Positions 17,680-26,905 are shown, counted from the stretch's first letter. The stretch: DNA of 64,000 nt from an uncultured Prevotella sp. (GCA_900772835.1 CAAGSA010000037.1:1-64000); one strand, 5' to 3'. Notes: a model not told the origin generated them from the sequence alone. Made by a program: numbers and translations.

Positions 17680-19023
17680 ATGAAAATCATTATAGCAGGA
17701 GCGCTTGCAATCGGTTCACACTTGGCGAAGCTACTCTCAAGGAACAACCACGACATCATCCTCATGGACGAGGACGACGAAAGACTTGAGAACGTGAGCT
17801 CCGACTACGACATACTGACGATGCACGCATCGCCGACAAGTCTGAAGGCTCTGAAAGAAGCAGGGGCAGCGGAAGCGGACCTGTACATAGCCGTCACACC
17901 CGACGAGAACATGAACATGAACAGCTGTGTGATGGCAAAGGCCGTGGGGGCTAAACGCACGGTGGCAAAGGTGAACAACTATGAGTTCGTGGAACCGGAA
18001 ATGTCGAAATTCTACGAGAAGCTCGGCATCGACTCGCTCATCTATCCGGAAAACCTTGCAGCCTACGACATCGTGAACGGACTGAAGATGAGCTGGGTGA
18101 GACAGAGATGGGACGTGCACGGCGGTGCACTGGTAATGCTCGGAATAAAACTGCGCGAAACATGCGAGATTCTGAACCAACCGCTGAAAAACCTCTGTAA
18201 GCCGGACTCACCATATTATATAGTGGCGATAAAGCGAGGAGGCGAAACAATCATACCGCGAGGCGACGACGTGCTCTGCACATACGACATGGCATACTTC
18301 ATGACCACAAAGCAGTATATCCCGTACGTGAGGAAGATTGTAGGCAAGGAACACTATGTGGACGTGAAGAACGTGATGGTAATGGGAGGCGGAAACACGG
18401 CAATAAGGGCACTGAAGAATATGCCCGACTATATGAACGTGAAGGTGATGGAGAACAACGAGAGCCGCTGCGACTACCTGAACGAACAGCTGGATAAGGA
18501 CAACGTGCTCGTGATAAAAGGCGACGGGCGCGACATCGCCCTGCTCAACGAAGAGGGCATACACAGCACACAGGCATTCGTGGCGCTGACGGGAAACGCC
18601 GAAACGAACATACTCGCCTGCCTGACGGCAAAGAAGATGGGAGTGAGAAAGACGGTGGCTGCCGTGGAAAACATGAACTACGCCAATATGGCGGTGGGGC
18701 TCGACATAGGAACCATCGTGAACAAGAAGGCAATCGCCGCAAGCCACATCTATCAGATGTTGCTCGACACGGAAGTGACGAACGTGAGATTTCTCATGAC
18801 GGCAAATGCCGACGTGGCAGAGTTCACGGCACAGCCACAGTCGAAAGTGACACGCAAGAAAGTGTTCGAACTGGGACTGCCCAAGGGCGCTACAATCGGA
18901 GGACTGGTGCGTAACGGCGAAGGATTCCTCGTGTCTGGAGGCACGCAGATTGAAGCCGGCGACATCGTGGTGGTGTTCTGCTACAATATGAGGATGGACA
19001 AACTGGAGAAATTCTTTAAATAA
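17680..19023 (+). CDS. trkA: Trk potassium uptake regulatory subunit TrkA, with altered Rossmann glycine loops
   Basis: A 447-residue protein with two tandem RCK units (N and C domains in each), the usual TrkA layout. It binds NAD(H) and gates the TrkH channel on the cytoplasmic face. The first dinucleotide loop reads G7-A-L9-A-I-G12 where GxGxxG is normal, so the second glycine is a leucine. The second RCK loop (G236-G-G-N-T-A241) lacks the last glycine. The acidic residue after the second strand (MDEDDER, D30) is kept. It precedes trkH by 15 bases and follows dxs by 12 bases. Identity as TrkA is firm from order and length; nucleotide preference of the first site may be changed. Confidence 0.92.
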   Translation: MKIIIAGALAIGSHLAKLLSRNNHDIILMDEDDERLENVSSDYDILTMHASPTSLKALKEAGAAEADLYIAVTPDENMNMNSCVMAKAVGAKRTVAKVNNYEFVEPEMSKFYEKLGIDSLIYPENLAAYDIVNGLKMSWVRQRWDVHGGALVMLGIKLRETCEILNQPLKNLCKPDSPYYIVAIKRGGETIIPRGDDVLCTYDMAYFMTTKQYIPYVRKIVGKEHYVDVKNVMVMGGGNTAIRALKNMPDYMNVKVMENNESRCDYLNEQLDKDNVLVIKGDGRDIALLNEEGIHSTQAFVALTGNAETNILACLTAKKMGVRKTVAAVENMNYANMAVGLDIGTIVNKKAIAASHIYQMLLDTEVTNVRFLMTANADVAEFTAQPQSKVTRKKVFELGLPKGATIGGLVRNGEGFLVSGGTQIEAGDIVVVFCYNMRMDKLEKFFK

Positions 19024-19038
19024 AAACAAATACAGGAA

Positions 19039-20496
19039 GTGATAAATCTCAGGTTAATATGCAAGGTGCTCGGACAGTTGCTCTTTCTTGAAGCCGTGAT
19101 GATGGCAGTATGCCTGGTGATGGCTCTGTTCTATCAGGAGGACGACACTGTAGCCTTCTCCGTTTCCATCGCCATCATAACGTTCACCGGATTCCTGCTC
19201 AAATACAACGGACAGTCTGCACAGAACAGCATGAACAGGCGCGACGCCTATCTGCTCGTCACCGTGACGTGGGTGCTGTTCAGCCTTTTCGGCGCGCTGC
19301 CGTTCATCATTAGCGGATACATAGCGAGCTATACCGACGCGTTCTTCGAAACCATGTCGGGATTCACCACTACGGGTGCCACGATTATCGATGATGTGGA
19401 GAAGCTGCCACACGCACTGCTCTTCTGGCGCTCCATGACACAATGGATAGGCGGACTGGGTATCGCATTCTTCACCATAGCTATCCTGCCGTCGCTCGTG
19501 GGCGGAACGATGAGGGTGTTCTCGGCGGAATCCACCGGACCGATCAAGAGCAAGGTGCATCCGCGAATATCATCAAGTGCAAAGTCGATATGGCTCGTGT
19601 ATCTGCTGCTCACGGTGGGATGTGCCGTATGCCTGTATCTGTGCGGCATGAACATCTTCGACAGTACCAACTATTCGATGAGCATCACGGCAACAGGCGG
19701 CTTCGCACCGTATAACGACAGTACGGGGCATTTCCATTCCGTGGCTATCGACTATGTGTCGGTGCTCTTCATGTTCCTCTCCGGAACCAACTTCACGCTG
19801 CTCTATCTCGCCTTCTTCAAGCGCAAGTTCAAGCGGCTGTTTCTCAGTTCCGAGTTCAGGCTATATCTCACGGTAGTGATGACAGCCACGCTCGGAATAA
19901 TGTATTTCCTGATACGCTACAACGGCTACGGCATCGTGAACGCCTTCCGCAGCGCAATATTCCAGGTGGTGTCATTCCTTACCACAACGGGCGTGTTCAA
20001 CGATGATGCCGGCAAGTGGCACCACATCACGTGGGTCATACTGACAATCTGTATGTTCATCGGTGCCTGTGCGGGAAGTACGAGCGGTGGATTCAAGAGC
20101 GTGCGCGGCGTGATTCTGCTGAAGCTGGTGCGCAACGAACTGAAGCGCATACTCCACCCGAAGGCGGTGCTGCCGGTGAGAGTGGACGGAAACATCGTGA
20201 GCACATCAAGTCAGGTGACGCTGCTCGTGTATTTTACTCTGTATATGGCACTCTGCATATTCGCGTATTTCTGCCTGATATGCATGGGAGTGGACAGCAC
20301 GAACTCCATAACCATAGCCATGAGCTGCGCCAGCAACGTGGGACCGACGCTCGGACTGGAAATCGGACCGACGGTGTCGTGGAACATCCTGCCCGACGTG
20401 GGCAAATGGATATGCTCCATCCTGATGCTCATGGGACGACTCGAGATATTCAGCGTGGTGGTTCTCTTCACGCGCGGATTCTGGAAAGACCGCTGA
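19039..20496 (+). CDS. trkH: Trk potassium channel subunit TrkH
   Basis: A 485-residue inner-membrane K+ translocating subunit of the SKT family (four M1-P-M2 repeats). Selectivity-loop-like segments are visible as MSGFTTTGATII, ITATGGFAPY, SFLTTTGVFNDD and SCASNVGPTLGLE. With TrkA it imports K+. I keep the GTG at 19039 as start: it gives the conserved N-terminus INLRLICKVLGQ, follows AGGAA directly, and no ATG is available until EAVMM about 19 codons later, which would cut the first helix. Last gene of the Imm51-like/dxs/trkA/trkH operon. Confidence 0.93.
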   Translation: MINLRLICKVLGQLLFLEAVMMAVCLVMALFYQEDDTVAFSVSIAIITFTGFLLKYNGQSAQNSMNRRDAYLLVTVTWVLFSLFGALPFIISGYIASYTDAFFETMSGFTTTGATIIDDVEKLPHALLFWRSMTQWIGGLGIAFFTIAILPSLVGGTMRVFSAESTGPIKSKVHPRISSSAKSIWLVYLLLTVGCAVCLYLCGMNIFDSTNYSMSITATGGFAPYNDSTGHFHSVAIDYVSVLFMFLSGTNFTLLYLAFFKRKFKRLFLSSEFRLYLTVVMTATLGIMYFLIRYNGYGIVNAFRSAIFQVVSFLTTTGVFNDDAGKWHHITWVILTICMFIGACAGSTSGGFKSVRGVILLKLVRNELKRILHPKAVLPVRVDGNIVSTSSQVTLLVYFTLYMALCIFAYFCLICMGVDSTNSITIAMSCASNVGPTLGLEIGPTVSWNILPDVGKWICSILMLMGRLEIFSVVVLFTRGFWKDR

Positions 20497-20562
20497 TGCA
20501 ATGTTTTTTGGGGGCGGCGTTATATATATGTAGGAATAATATTTAACAACAACAATAATAAT

Positions 20563-21033
20563 ATGAAAAAGTGTTTATTTATGCTCTTTGCCCTGTGCGC
20601 TGTAGCGTTCACGGCCTGTGATGAAAGTGAGGAGGGTGCATACAAAAACAAGATTGTCCCGAAGCTTTCGCCGAACAAGGACATACAGGTTGGTGCCAAT
20701 GGCGGCACACAGGTGCTGACGGTGCTGAACGGCACCGACGTGAAAATCACGCAGATTAACGACAAGCTGGGAGCGAGCGGAAAGGAAACGAACGTGAAAA
20801 AGATTTCCGACGGAACGATAAAGGACCCGAGGAACGTTACCGAAGGCGGATGGTTCACAGCAACGGTGGAACAGGAAGACGGGGTATACAAGAAAATCGT
20901 GTTTGAAGTTACTCCGAACTCCGGCGACGCCCGTACAAAGTATATCCACATCTCATGCGGCGAGAATATGCTCGGCGCAGCGTTTATGATCATACAGGAG
21001 AAACCTGCTACTGACACGAACACGGAGAAATGA
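20563..21033 (+). CDS. Small surface lipoprotein with BACON-like domain
   Basis: A 156-residue lipoprotein: signal 1-18 ending FTA, lipidated C19 followed by DESEE, a likely surface-export signal. Residues about 45-150 (IQVGANGGTQVLTV, GGWFTATVEQ, VTPNSGDARTKYIHISCG, MIIQEKP) have the strand pattern of a BACON/Ig-like domain, which in Bacteroidetes is often attached to carbohydrate- or mucin-binding proteins. It starts 66 bases after trkH with no terminator between, so it may be read from the same transcript or from a weak own promoter. Function unknown. Confidence 0.7.
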   Translation: MKKCLFMLFALCAVAFTACDESEEGAYKNKIVPKLSPNKDIQVGANGGTQVLTVLNGTDVKITQINDKLGASGKETNVKKISDGTIKDPRNVTEGGWFTATVEQEDGVYKKIVFEVTPNSGDARTKYIHISCGENMLGAAFMIIQEKPATDTNTEK

Positions 21034-21096
21034 TTTATCATCCGTCAGAAGATGAGTTGTCGTCCGTCAACAGATAATTATCTCTATAATTATAAG

Positions 21097-21142
21097 GAAG
21101 CCATTTTGCGGCAAGCGGAATATCCTGCGGCAAAATGGCTTC
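21097..21142. terminator. Inverted repeat between convergent genes, probable bidirectional terminator
   Basis: GAAGCCATTTTGC (21097-21109) and its perfect complement (21130-21142) enclose a 20-nt loop. It sits between the stops of the plus-strand lipoprotein gene and the minus-strand hexosaminidase gene. T-tracts are weak on both sides. Confidence 0.6.
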
Positions 21143-21148
21143 ATTGTA

Positions 21149-22783
21149 TCATTGCTTTTCTGTTCTATGCCACAAGTGCTTGGCATACATAAAGCCGTAT
21201 GCCTCGTAGAGCTTCAGCATCCTTGACTGACGGAGCTTGTAGTCGCCGAAGTCTTTCTTTCCCTGCGGTCTCCACTGCACCTCGGAGAGTGCGCCCATAC
21301 GCGGCAGAACCTGATATTCGGCAAGTGGCGGATAAGGGATATACTCTGTCCACAAGTTTGCCTGCACACCGATGATATGGCCTGCTGTAACGGCATCGGC
21401 ATCTTCGGGTACGGGTTCCAACGAATAAGTCTGCTCGATGGGCAGGTTGCCGCCGATGAGCAGGGGCTCATTCCACTGCGACTCATCCTTGCGCGTCTGA
21501 TAATAGTCGAAATAGACATGCGAGGCCGGCGACATTATCACGTCGTGGCCAAGCTTCGCACCACGTGTGCCGGGTTCCGTGCCGCGCCAGCTCATTATGG
21601 TGGCGCTCTGGTTTATGTTGCCGTCGAGTATCTCGTCCCAACCGATGATGCGGCGTCCCTTGCTGTTCACGAATTTCTCTATGCGGTTGGTGAAATAGCC
21701 CTGCAACTTGTTCGGCGCGAGATTCTCCCTCGCCATAAGAGCCTTGCACTTGGGACATTCCTCCCAACGGCTATAGGGTGTCTCGTCACCGCCAAGATGG
21801 ATATATTCCGACGGGAAGATGTCCATCATCTCGGTCAGCACATCCTCGCAGAACGTGTATATTTTCTCATTGCCCAAACAGAGCACATCGGGCAATACTC
21901 CCCAAATCTGGCACACATCGTAAGGTCCGCCGGTACAACCCATATCGGGATATGCCGCCAATGCCGCCACCATATGGCCCGGCATGTCGATCTCGGGAAT
22001 GACAGTGATGAAGCGGTCGGCTGCATACTTCACTATTTCGCGAGCCTCATCCTGGGTGTAGAAGCCACCGTATGGTGTATTGTCGAACACATCCGAGTTG
22101 CGTCCCACCACTGTTCTCTTGCGCACCGAACCGATTCTGGCAAGTTCCGGATATTTCTTCACCTCTATGCGCCATCCCTGGTCGTCGGTCAGATGCCAGT
22201 GGAAGACATTCATGTTGTGCATGGCTATGAGGTCGATATACCGTTTGACGAACTCCATGGGGAAATAATGCCGCACGCAATCGAGCATCATTCCGCGATA
22301 GCCGAAGCGTGGGGCATCCTTCACAATGACTGCAGGGAGCGTAACCTCAGCCTGAGTCTTGTCCACGGGGATAGATTTGCGCAACGTCTGCACTCCATAG
22401 AACACACCTGCCGCCGTGGCACCTTCAATCAGCACTCCTTTCTTGTCTACTGTGAGTACATAGCCTTCCTTGTCCTGCACTTTTTTGTTCAGCCGCAGTG
22501 TGATGCCGTTCTTCACCTTTCCGGTGGTGACGGACATTTTCAGGGCAGTAACATCGGCAATGTAATCGCTCAGGAAGAGAGCGTCTTTCTTCAGCAGTTC
22601 ATCACCTTCGGGATAAGCAATCCGGGTGGCATCAGTCAGCACGAAGGCTCCCTGCCGTGTGGGCGTAACCTGCTGCGGCATCGGCACCACAGCGTAGTCG
22701 GCACGGTTGTCGTCTGCCGCCAAAGCTCCTGTAAACGGCATCAGTGCCGCCAGAAGCAGAAACACGAGTTTATTGTTCTTCAT
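21149..22783 (-). CDS. Beta-N-acetylhexosaminidase (GH20), exported
   Basis: A 544-residue glycoside hydrolase family 20 enzyme from the start chosen here. Signal peptide 1-22 (ending TGALA), GH20b-type N-terminal domain (about 30-150), catalytic TIM barrel (about 155-500) with FHWHLTDDQGWRIE and the catalytic pair D333-E334 in HLGGDETPYSRW. It removes terminal beta-linked GlcNAc/GalNAc by substrate-assisted catalysis, probably in the periplasm, and fits mucin or N-glycan foraging or peptidoglycan recycling. An upstream in-frame ATG at 22912 would add 43 residues, but that extension is translated from a degenerate tandem repeat and would bury the signal peptide, so the start at 22783 is preferred. 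Confidence 0.93.
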   Translation of the reverse strand: MKNNKLVFLLLAALMPFTGALAADDNRADYAVVPMPQQVTPTRQGAFVLTDATRIAYPEGDELLKKDALFLSDYIADVTALKMSVTTGKVKNGITLRLNKKVQDKEGYVLTVDKKGVLIEGATAAGVFYGVQTLRKSIPVDKTQAEVTLPAVIVKDAPRFGYRGMMLDCVRHYFPMEFVKRYIDLIAMHNMNVFHWHLTDDQGWRIEVKKYPELARIGSVRKRTVVGRNSDVFDNTPYGGFYTQDEAREIVKYAADRFITVIPEIDMPGHMVAALAAYPDMGCTGGPYDVCQIWGVLPDVLCLGNEKIYTFCEDVLTEMMDIFPSEYIHLGGDETPYSRWEECPKCKALMARENLAPNKLQGYFTNRIEKFVNSKGRRIIGWDEILDGNINQSATIMSWRGTEPGTRGAKLGHDVIMSPASHVYFDYYQTRKDESQWNEPLLIGGNLPIEQTYSLEPVPEDADAVTAGHIIGVQANLWTEYIPYPPLAEYQVLPRMGALSEVQWRPQGKKDFGDYKLRQSRMLKLYEAYGFMYAKHLWHRTEKQ

Positions 22784-22855
22784 AAGAGAATGATTTATAG
22801 TTATTTTAAGGGTTGAAAAGAATGGTTGCATTTTTTTATCAAGGCCATACAGTAC

Positions 22856-22945
22856 GCCAAGACATATAGTATATGCAAGACATGTAGTAAAGCAGGGCAT
22901 ATAGCACAGCAAGACATACGATAAGCAGTATGCAAGGCAAAAGGT
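22856..22945. repeat. Degenerate 16-19-bp tandem repeat upstream of the hexosaminidase gene
   Basis: Units such as GCAAGACATGTAGTAAA, GCAGGGCATATAGCACA and GCAAGACATACGATAA follow each other about five times. The array lies between the divergently placed end of the acyl-CoA dehydrogenase gene and the hexosaminidase start. It creates the false N-terminal extension of the hexosaminidase frame. Confidence 0.6.
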
Positions 22946-22956
22946 GTCAATCGAAA

Positions 22957-22998
22957 AGAGGGAATATCCGCTTTATAATAATACGGACTTCCCCCTCT
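22957..22998 (-). terminator. Terminator of etfB-etfA-acyl-CoA dehydrogenase operon
   Basis: An imperfect stem of 14-15 bases (22957-22970 with 22984-22998, AGAGGG...CCG paired with CGG...CCCTCT) lies 30 bases past the minus-strand stop and is followed on that strand by CTTTTCG. Confidence 0.7.
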
Positions 22999-23028
22999 TT
23001 CTTATTTTTCTAAAAACATTTTCCTTTT

Positions 23029-24738
23029 TTACTCAGCGCGGAAATTCACCAGATCCTCAGCGATGAAGCTCTTCACGTAGCAGCTGTGGCCGATAACTTC
23101 TTCCTCGGCGTGGCGCACGTAAACTTGTGCGCTCTTGGCGAAGAGTTCCGGTGCGGCAGTGGCATCGTCGGTGATGAGCAGCGACATAAGAATATCGGCT
23201 GTCATATCGTAGAGACGGCGTGCGAGGAAATCCTGAACCTCCTGGTTCTCGCTCTGCTTCACGTATTCCAGCGACTGCTCGTAGAGCTCTATCATCTTCT
23301 GGATGCGAACCTGCAGCGGGCGCAGCTCCTCTGCCACCTCCTTGGCAATCATCTCCTTCATGATAGAAAGATATGTGCCGTTGGTGATGTAGCGTATGGC
23401 TGCCACAACCTGCAACTGTGTCGTTCCCTCATAGATAGAGAAGATGCGGGCATCGCGGTACAGGCGCTGGCACTTGTACTCCATGATGAAGCCCGAACCG
23501 CCATGTACCTGGATGCAGTCGTAGGCATTCTGGTTGGCATACTCCGAGTTCATACCCTTTGCGATAGGTGTGAATGCATCGGCAAGTCGCGCATATTTTT
23601 TCTGCTCCTGGCGTTCCTCCGGTGTGAGCTTGCGCTCGCGTGCTATGTCTTCGAGAGCCTTGTAGATGTCAACGTAGCGCGCTGTCTGATATAGGATGCT
23701 GCGGCCAGCGTCGAGCTTTGCCTTGATTTTGGCAATCATATCGTATACGGCAGGGAAGTTCACGATGGCTTCGCCGAACTGCTTGCGCTCACGGGCGTAG
23801 GCAAGAGCCTCGTCGTAGGCAGCCTGGCTCACGCCGACAGACTGGGCTGCGATACCCAGACGCGCACCGTTCATCAGTGCCATCACGTATTTGATAAGAC
23901 CCATACGTGTGCTTCCGCAGAGTTCAGCCTTGGCATTCTTGTATACGAGCTCACATGTAGGAGAGCCGTGGATACCGAGCTTGTTCTCGATGTGGCGCAC
24001 GGTCACTCCGCCCTGGTTCTTGTCGTAGATGAACATGGAGAGTCCGCGTCCGTCGTGTGTGCCTGCTTCGGAACGTGCGAGCACGAGGTGTATGTCGGAA
24101 TCGCCGTTCGTGATGAAACGCTTCACTCCGTTCAGTAGCCAGCAGCCCTCTTCCTCGTTGTATGTGGCCTTGAGCATCACGCGCTGCAGGTCGGAACCGG
24201 CATCCGGCTCTGTGAGGTCCATACTCATAGTCTCTCCGGCGCAAACACGCGGGATATACTTCTGGCGCTGCTCCTCGCTGCCGAACTCATACAGGGTCTC
24301 GATGCAGTCCTGAAGGCTCCAGATGTTCTGGAATCCTGCATCTGCCGTGGCTACAATCTCCGAAGCCATCGAATAGGGAGTGATGGGCAGGTTCAGACCG
24401 CCGTAGCGGCGCGGCATCGAGATGCCCCAAAGTCCAGCCTTGCGCGTAGCCTCGATGTTCTCGTAGGTCTTTGATGCGTAGTGCATACGTCCGTCCACGA
24501 GGTGCGGCCCTTCAAGGTCTACCTCCTCGCTGTTCGGCTCAAGGATGTTTGCGGCGATGTCGCCGGTTATTTCAAGCACTCTCTTGTAGTTATCGATAGC
24601 ATCCTCGAAATCTACCGGTGCGTCAGCATACGTGTCTTTATCTGCGAAGTTGCGTTCTTTCAACTCCACGATTCTTTTCATTTCCGGGTGATTCAGATAG
24701 AAATCAAACTCCGGATGGTCTGTATAATAATTTGCCAT
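23029..24738 (-). CDS. Acyl-CoA dehydrogenase (ETF-linked, 569-residue type)
   Basis: A 569-residue FAD enzyme, longer than the usual 380-residue short-chain dehydrogenases because of a C-terminal helical extension (about 460-569). The acyl-CoA dehydrogenase core has SMDLTEPDAGSDLQ (FAD/substrate segment, about 170-185), GVKRFITNG, ARERKQFGEAI, QVHGGSGF and the catalytic glutamate in SIYEGTTQLQ. It oxidises (or, with ETF bifurcation, forms) an acyl-CoA and passes electrons to the ETF encoded immediately upstream (4 bases or less between genes). The chain length of its substrate is not evident. Third gene of the operon etfB-etfA-acd. Confidence 0.93.
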   Translation of the reverse strand: MANYYTDHPEFDFYLNHPEMKRIVELKERNFADKDTYADAPVDFEDAIDNYKRVLEITGDIAANILEPNSEEVDLEGPHLVDGRMHYASKTYENIEATRKAGLWGISMPRRYGGLNLPITPYSMASEIVATADAGFQNIWSLQDCIETLYEFGSEEQRQKYIPRVCAGETMSMDLTEPDAGSDLQRVMLKATYNEEEGCWLLNGVKRFITNGDSDIHLVLARSEAGTHDGRGLSMFIYDKNQGGVTVRHIENKLGIHGSPTCELVYKNAKAELCGSTRMGLIKYVMALMNGARLGIAAQSVGVSQAAYDEALAYARERKQFGEAIVNFPAVYDMIAKIKAKLDAGRSILYQTARYVDIYKALEDIARERKLTPEERQEQKKYARLADAFTPIAKGMNSEYANQNAYDCIQVHGGSGFIMEYKCQRLYRDARIFSIYEGTTQLQVVAAIRYITNGTYLSIMKEMIAKEVAEELRPLQVRIQKMIELYEQSLEYVKQSENQEVQDFLARRLYDMTADILMSLLITDDATAAPELFAKSAQVYVRHAEEEVIGHSCYVKSFIAEDLVNFRAE

Positions 24739-25761
24739 TTACTTTGAATTCTGCTTATAATACTTTATCAATTTCGGTACTACTTCCTCCACCGTGCCGT
24801 TGATTACATAGTCGGCAATCTTGTTGATTGGAGCCTCAGGGTCGCTGTTGATGGAGATGATGATACCTGAATCCTGCATTCCAGCGATGTGCTGTATCTG
24901 CCCGGAGATACCGCAGGCGATGTAAACCTTTGGATGTACGGTTACACCGGTCTGGCCAATCTGGCGGTCGTGGTCTACCCATCCTGCATCCACAGCTGCA
25001 CGGCTTGCGCCCACCTCACCGTGGAGTTCCTTGGCGAGCTGGAAGAGCTGGTCAAAACCTTCTTTGCTTCCCACGCCGTAGCCTCCTGCCACAACGATTG
25101 GCGCTCCCTTCAGATTATGCTTTGCAGCCTTGACATGGCGGTCGATTACCTTCACCACATAATCGGTCTCTGGCACATACTTTGCCACATCCATGTATAC
25201 AACCTCGTGGCGTGCCTCGCCATCGTACACAGCCTTCTGCATCACTCCGCTGCGCACTGTTGCCATCTGTGGGCGGTGCTCAGGGTTAACGATGGTTGCA
25301 ACGATGTTTCCGCCGAATGCCGGACGAATCTGATAGAGCAGGTTGTCAAAATGCTTGCCGGTCTTCTTGTCGTCGTAGTCGCCGATTTCGAGCTGCGTGC
25401 AGTCGGCGGTCAGTCCGCTTGTCAGCGAGGAAGACACTCTCGGTCCCAGGTCGCGTCCGATTACGGTAGCTCCCATAAGGCATATCTGCGGTTTTTCCTC
25501 CTTGAACAGGTTCACGAGTATGTCGGTATGCGGAGCCGATGTGTACGGGAAGAGTCTCTCTGCATCGAACACGAAAAGCTTGTCTACGCCGTATGGCAGA
25601 ATCTGGTCTTCCACCTTGTCCTTGATGCCGGTTCCGGCAACGATGGCATGAAGTTCAACGCCCAGCTGGTTGGCGAGCTTGCGTCCTTTTGTGAGCAATT
25701 CCTGAGAAACCTCGGCAACCGTGGTGTTCTCTATCTCGCAATATACAAATACGTTGTTCAT
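24739..25761 (-). CDS. etfA: Electron transfer flavoprotein alpha subunit
   Basis: A 340-residue EtfA of usual length. The C-terminal FAD domain shows RVSSSLTSGLTADCTQLEI, GGYGVGSKEGFDQLF, SRAAVDAGW, QIGQTGVTVHPKVYIACGISGQIQH and SINSDPEAPINKIADY, all family hallmarks. It forms the electron carrier with EtfB and accepts electrons from, or delivers them to, the acyl-CoA dehydrogenase encoded directly downstream. Gene spacing to both neighbours is a few bases, so translation is probably coupled. Confidence 0.96.
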   Translation of the reverse strand: MNNVFVYCEIENTTVAEVSQELLTKGRKLANQLGVELHAIVAGTGIKDKVEDQILPYGVDKLFVFDAERLFPYTSAPHTDILVNLFKEEKPQICLMGATVIGRDLGPRVSSSLTSGLTADCTQLEIGDYDDKKTGKHFDNLLYQIRPAFGGNIVATIVNPEHRPQMATVRSGVMQKAVYDGEARHEVVYMDVAKYVPETDYVVKVIDRHVKAAKHNLKGAPIVVAGGYGVGSKEGFDQLFQLAKELHGEVGASRAAVDAGWVDHDRQIGQTGVTVHPKVYIACGISGQIQHIAGMQDSGIIISINSDPEAPINKIADYVINGTVEEVVPKLIKYYKQNSK

Positions 25762-25764
25762 CTT

Positions 25765-26634
25765 TTATCCAATAATCTTTTCGTCCAACAATTCCTTTAC
25801 CATTCCCTCGATATCAGCGTCGCTGGCGGTGAGCGTCTTGCTCTCCTTTGCCTGGAACACGATATTCTTCACAGCCTTCACCTTGGTTGGCGAACCTGCA
25901 AGTCCGCACTGCTCCGGGTCGCCGTCAACGTCGGCCACCGACCACTGGTTGAGTGTCAGATACGGGCGCTCGGCATACAGTTCGGCGTAAGGCATGTCCT
26001 CAGTGCGCTCCAACGGCACGTTGGCACGCTTGTATTTCATCACGAGCTTTGCGTTGCACGGACGGCACGGGGCTGCACTTCCGTTCACGGTTATCACGAT
26101 AGGCATCGGAGCCTCAACGGTCTCCACTCCACCGTCGATATGGCGGCGGATAGTGAGCACTCCGTTCTCGCATTTCTCTATTTCCTCAGCGTATGTAACC
26201 TGCGACAGTCCGAGTTTCTGTGCCACCTGCGGTCCCACCTGTGCGGTATCTCCGTCGATAGCCTGGCGTCCGCCGATAACCACGTCGGCTCCGCCTATTT
26301 TCTTTATTGCCGTGGCAAGCGCGTATGATGTAGCGAGGGTGTCGGCACCTGCAAACAAGCGGTCGGTGAGCAGCCATCCCGTGTCAGCTCCTCTGTAAAG
26401 TCCCTGGCGTATGATTTCTGCTGCACGCGGAGGTCCCATGGTCAGTATTCCCACTGTAGATCCGGGATTCTGGTCCTTCAAACGCAACGCCTGTTCGAGC
26501 GCGTTCAAATCTTCTGGATTGAAAATTGCAGGCAATGCGGCACGGTTTACTGTGCCTTCAGCCGTCATGGCGTCTTTGCCCACATTACGTGTGTCTGGTA
26601 CCTGCTTGGCAAGTACGATGATTTTTAAACCCAT
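25765..26634 (-). CDS. etfB: Electron transfer flavoprotein beta subunit
   Basis: A 289-residue EtfB with KIIVLAKQVPDT at the start, NPEDLNALEQALRL, TMGPPRAAEIIRQGLYRGAD and GGRQAIDGDTAQVGPQVA (nucleotide-binding segment). It pairs with EtfA; in bifurcating ETFs the beta subunit carries a second FAD, in others AMP, and sequence alone does not let me decide. First gene of the operon; its promoter is at 26678-26708 on the minus strand. Confidence 0.96.
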   Translation of the reverse strand: MGLKIIVLAKQVPDTRNVGKDAMTAEGTVNRAALPAIFNPEDLNALEQALRLKDQNPGSTVGILTMGPPRAAEIIRQGLYRGADTGWLLTDRLFAGADTLATSYALATAIKKIGGADVVIGGRQAIDGDTAQVGPQVAQKLGLSQVTYAEEIEKCENGVLTIRRHIDGGVETVEAPMPIVITVNGSAAPCRPCNAKLVMKYKRANVPLERTEDMPYAELYAERPYLTLNQWSVADVDGDPEQCGLAGSPTKVKAVKNIVFQAKESKTLTASDADIEGMVKELLDEKIIG

Positions 26635-26677
26635 ATCTTTCTTGTTATGTTATGTGAAGTTCATATATACAATGGCA

Positions 26678-26708
26678 CAAAAATACTATTTTTTTGTTTG
26701 TTGACAAA
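26678..26708 (-). promoter_or_regulatory. Promoter of etfB operon
   Basis: On the minus strand, TTTG (26705-26708) and TATTTTTG (26678-26685) are separated by 19 bases. The leader to the etfB ATG is about 40 bases. Confidence 0.85.
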
Positions 26709-26777
26709 GAAAAGTGACGAAAAGCTAACTTTTTGCGCGCTGTTTTCCGTCGGACAAGCCTTTTTTGAATACGAACC

Positions 26778-26825
26778 GGCACCGAGAAAAGCCTGCTTTA
26801 ACATTAGCTTACTTTTCTCGGTGCC
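26778..26825. repeat. Perfect 14-bp inverted repeat in the etfB/secreted-protein gap
   Basis: GGCACCGAGAAAAG (26778-26791) is exactly complementary to 26812-26825 with a 20-nt loop. It lacks a T-tract on the minus strand and lies beyond the etfB promoter, so its role (terminator of the upstream-facing strand, RNA stem or protein site) is open. Confidence 0.6.
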
Positions 26826-26848
26826 ACATTATATTATTATAGGACACT

Positions 26849-26896
26849 ACCTGTTGGCGGAATTAATTTAGTGCATACTTAATTCTGCCAACAGGT
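26849..26896 (-). terminator. 18-bp inverted repeat, possible terminator of the 26906-29029 gene
   Basis: ACCTGTTGGCGGAATTAA (26849-26866) pairs with 26879-26896 with a single mismatch and a 12-nt loop, starting 10 bases past the minus-strand stop. The stem is very stable but no T-run follows, so it may act as a 3'-end protecting or processing stem. Confidence 0.55.
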
Positions 26897-26905
26897 AAGA
26901 TAAGG

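Noticed and set aside
21377..22816. 479-residue plus-strand open frame
   Set aside because: Antisense shadow of the GH20 gene.
22784..22912. N-terminal 43-residue extension of the hexosaminidase
   Set aside because: The extension is translated from a degenerate tandem repeat and would place a normal signal peptide internally.
24889..26328. 479-residue plus-strand open frame
   Set aside because: Antisense shadow of etfA and etfB.
26671..26690. Second sigma-54-like TGGCAC site near etfB
   Set aside because: TGGCAC is present but no TTGC follows at the right distance, and an exact housekeeping promoter overlaps it on the other strand.
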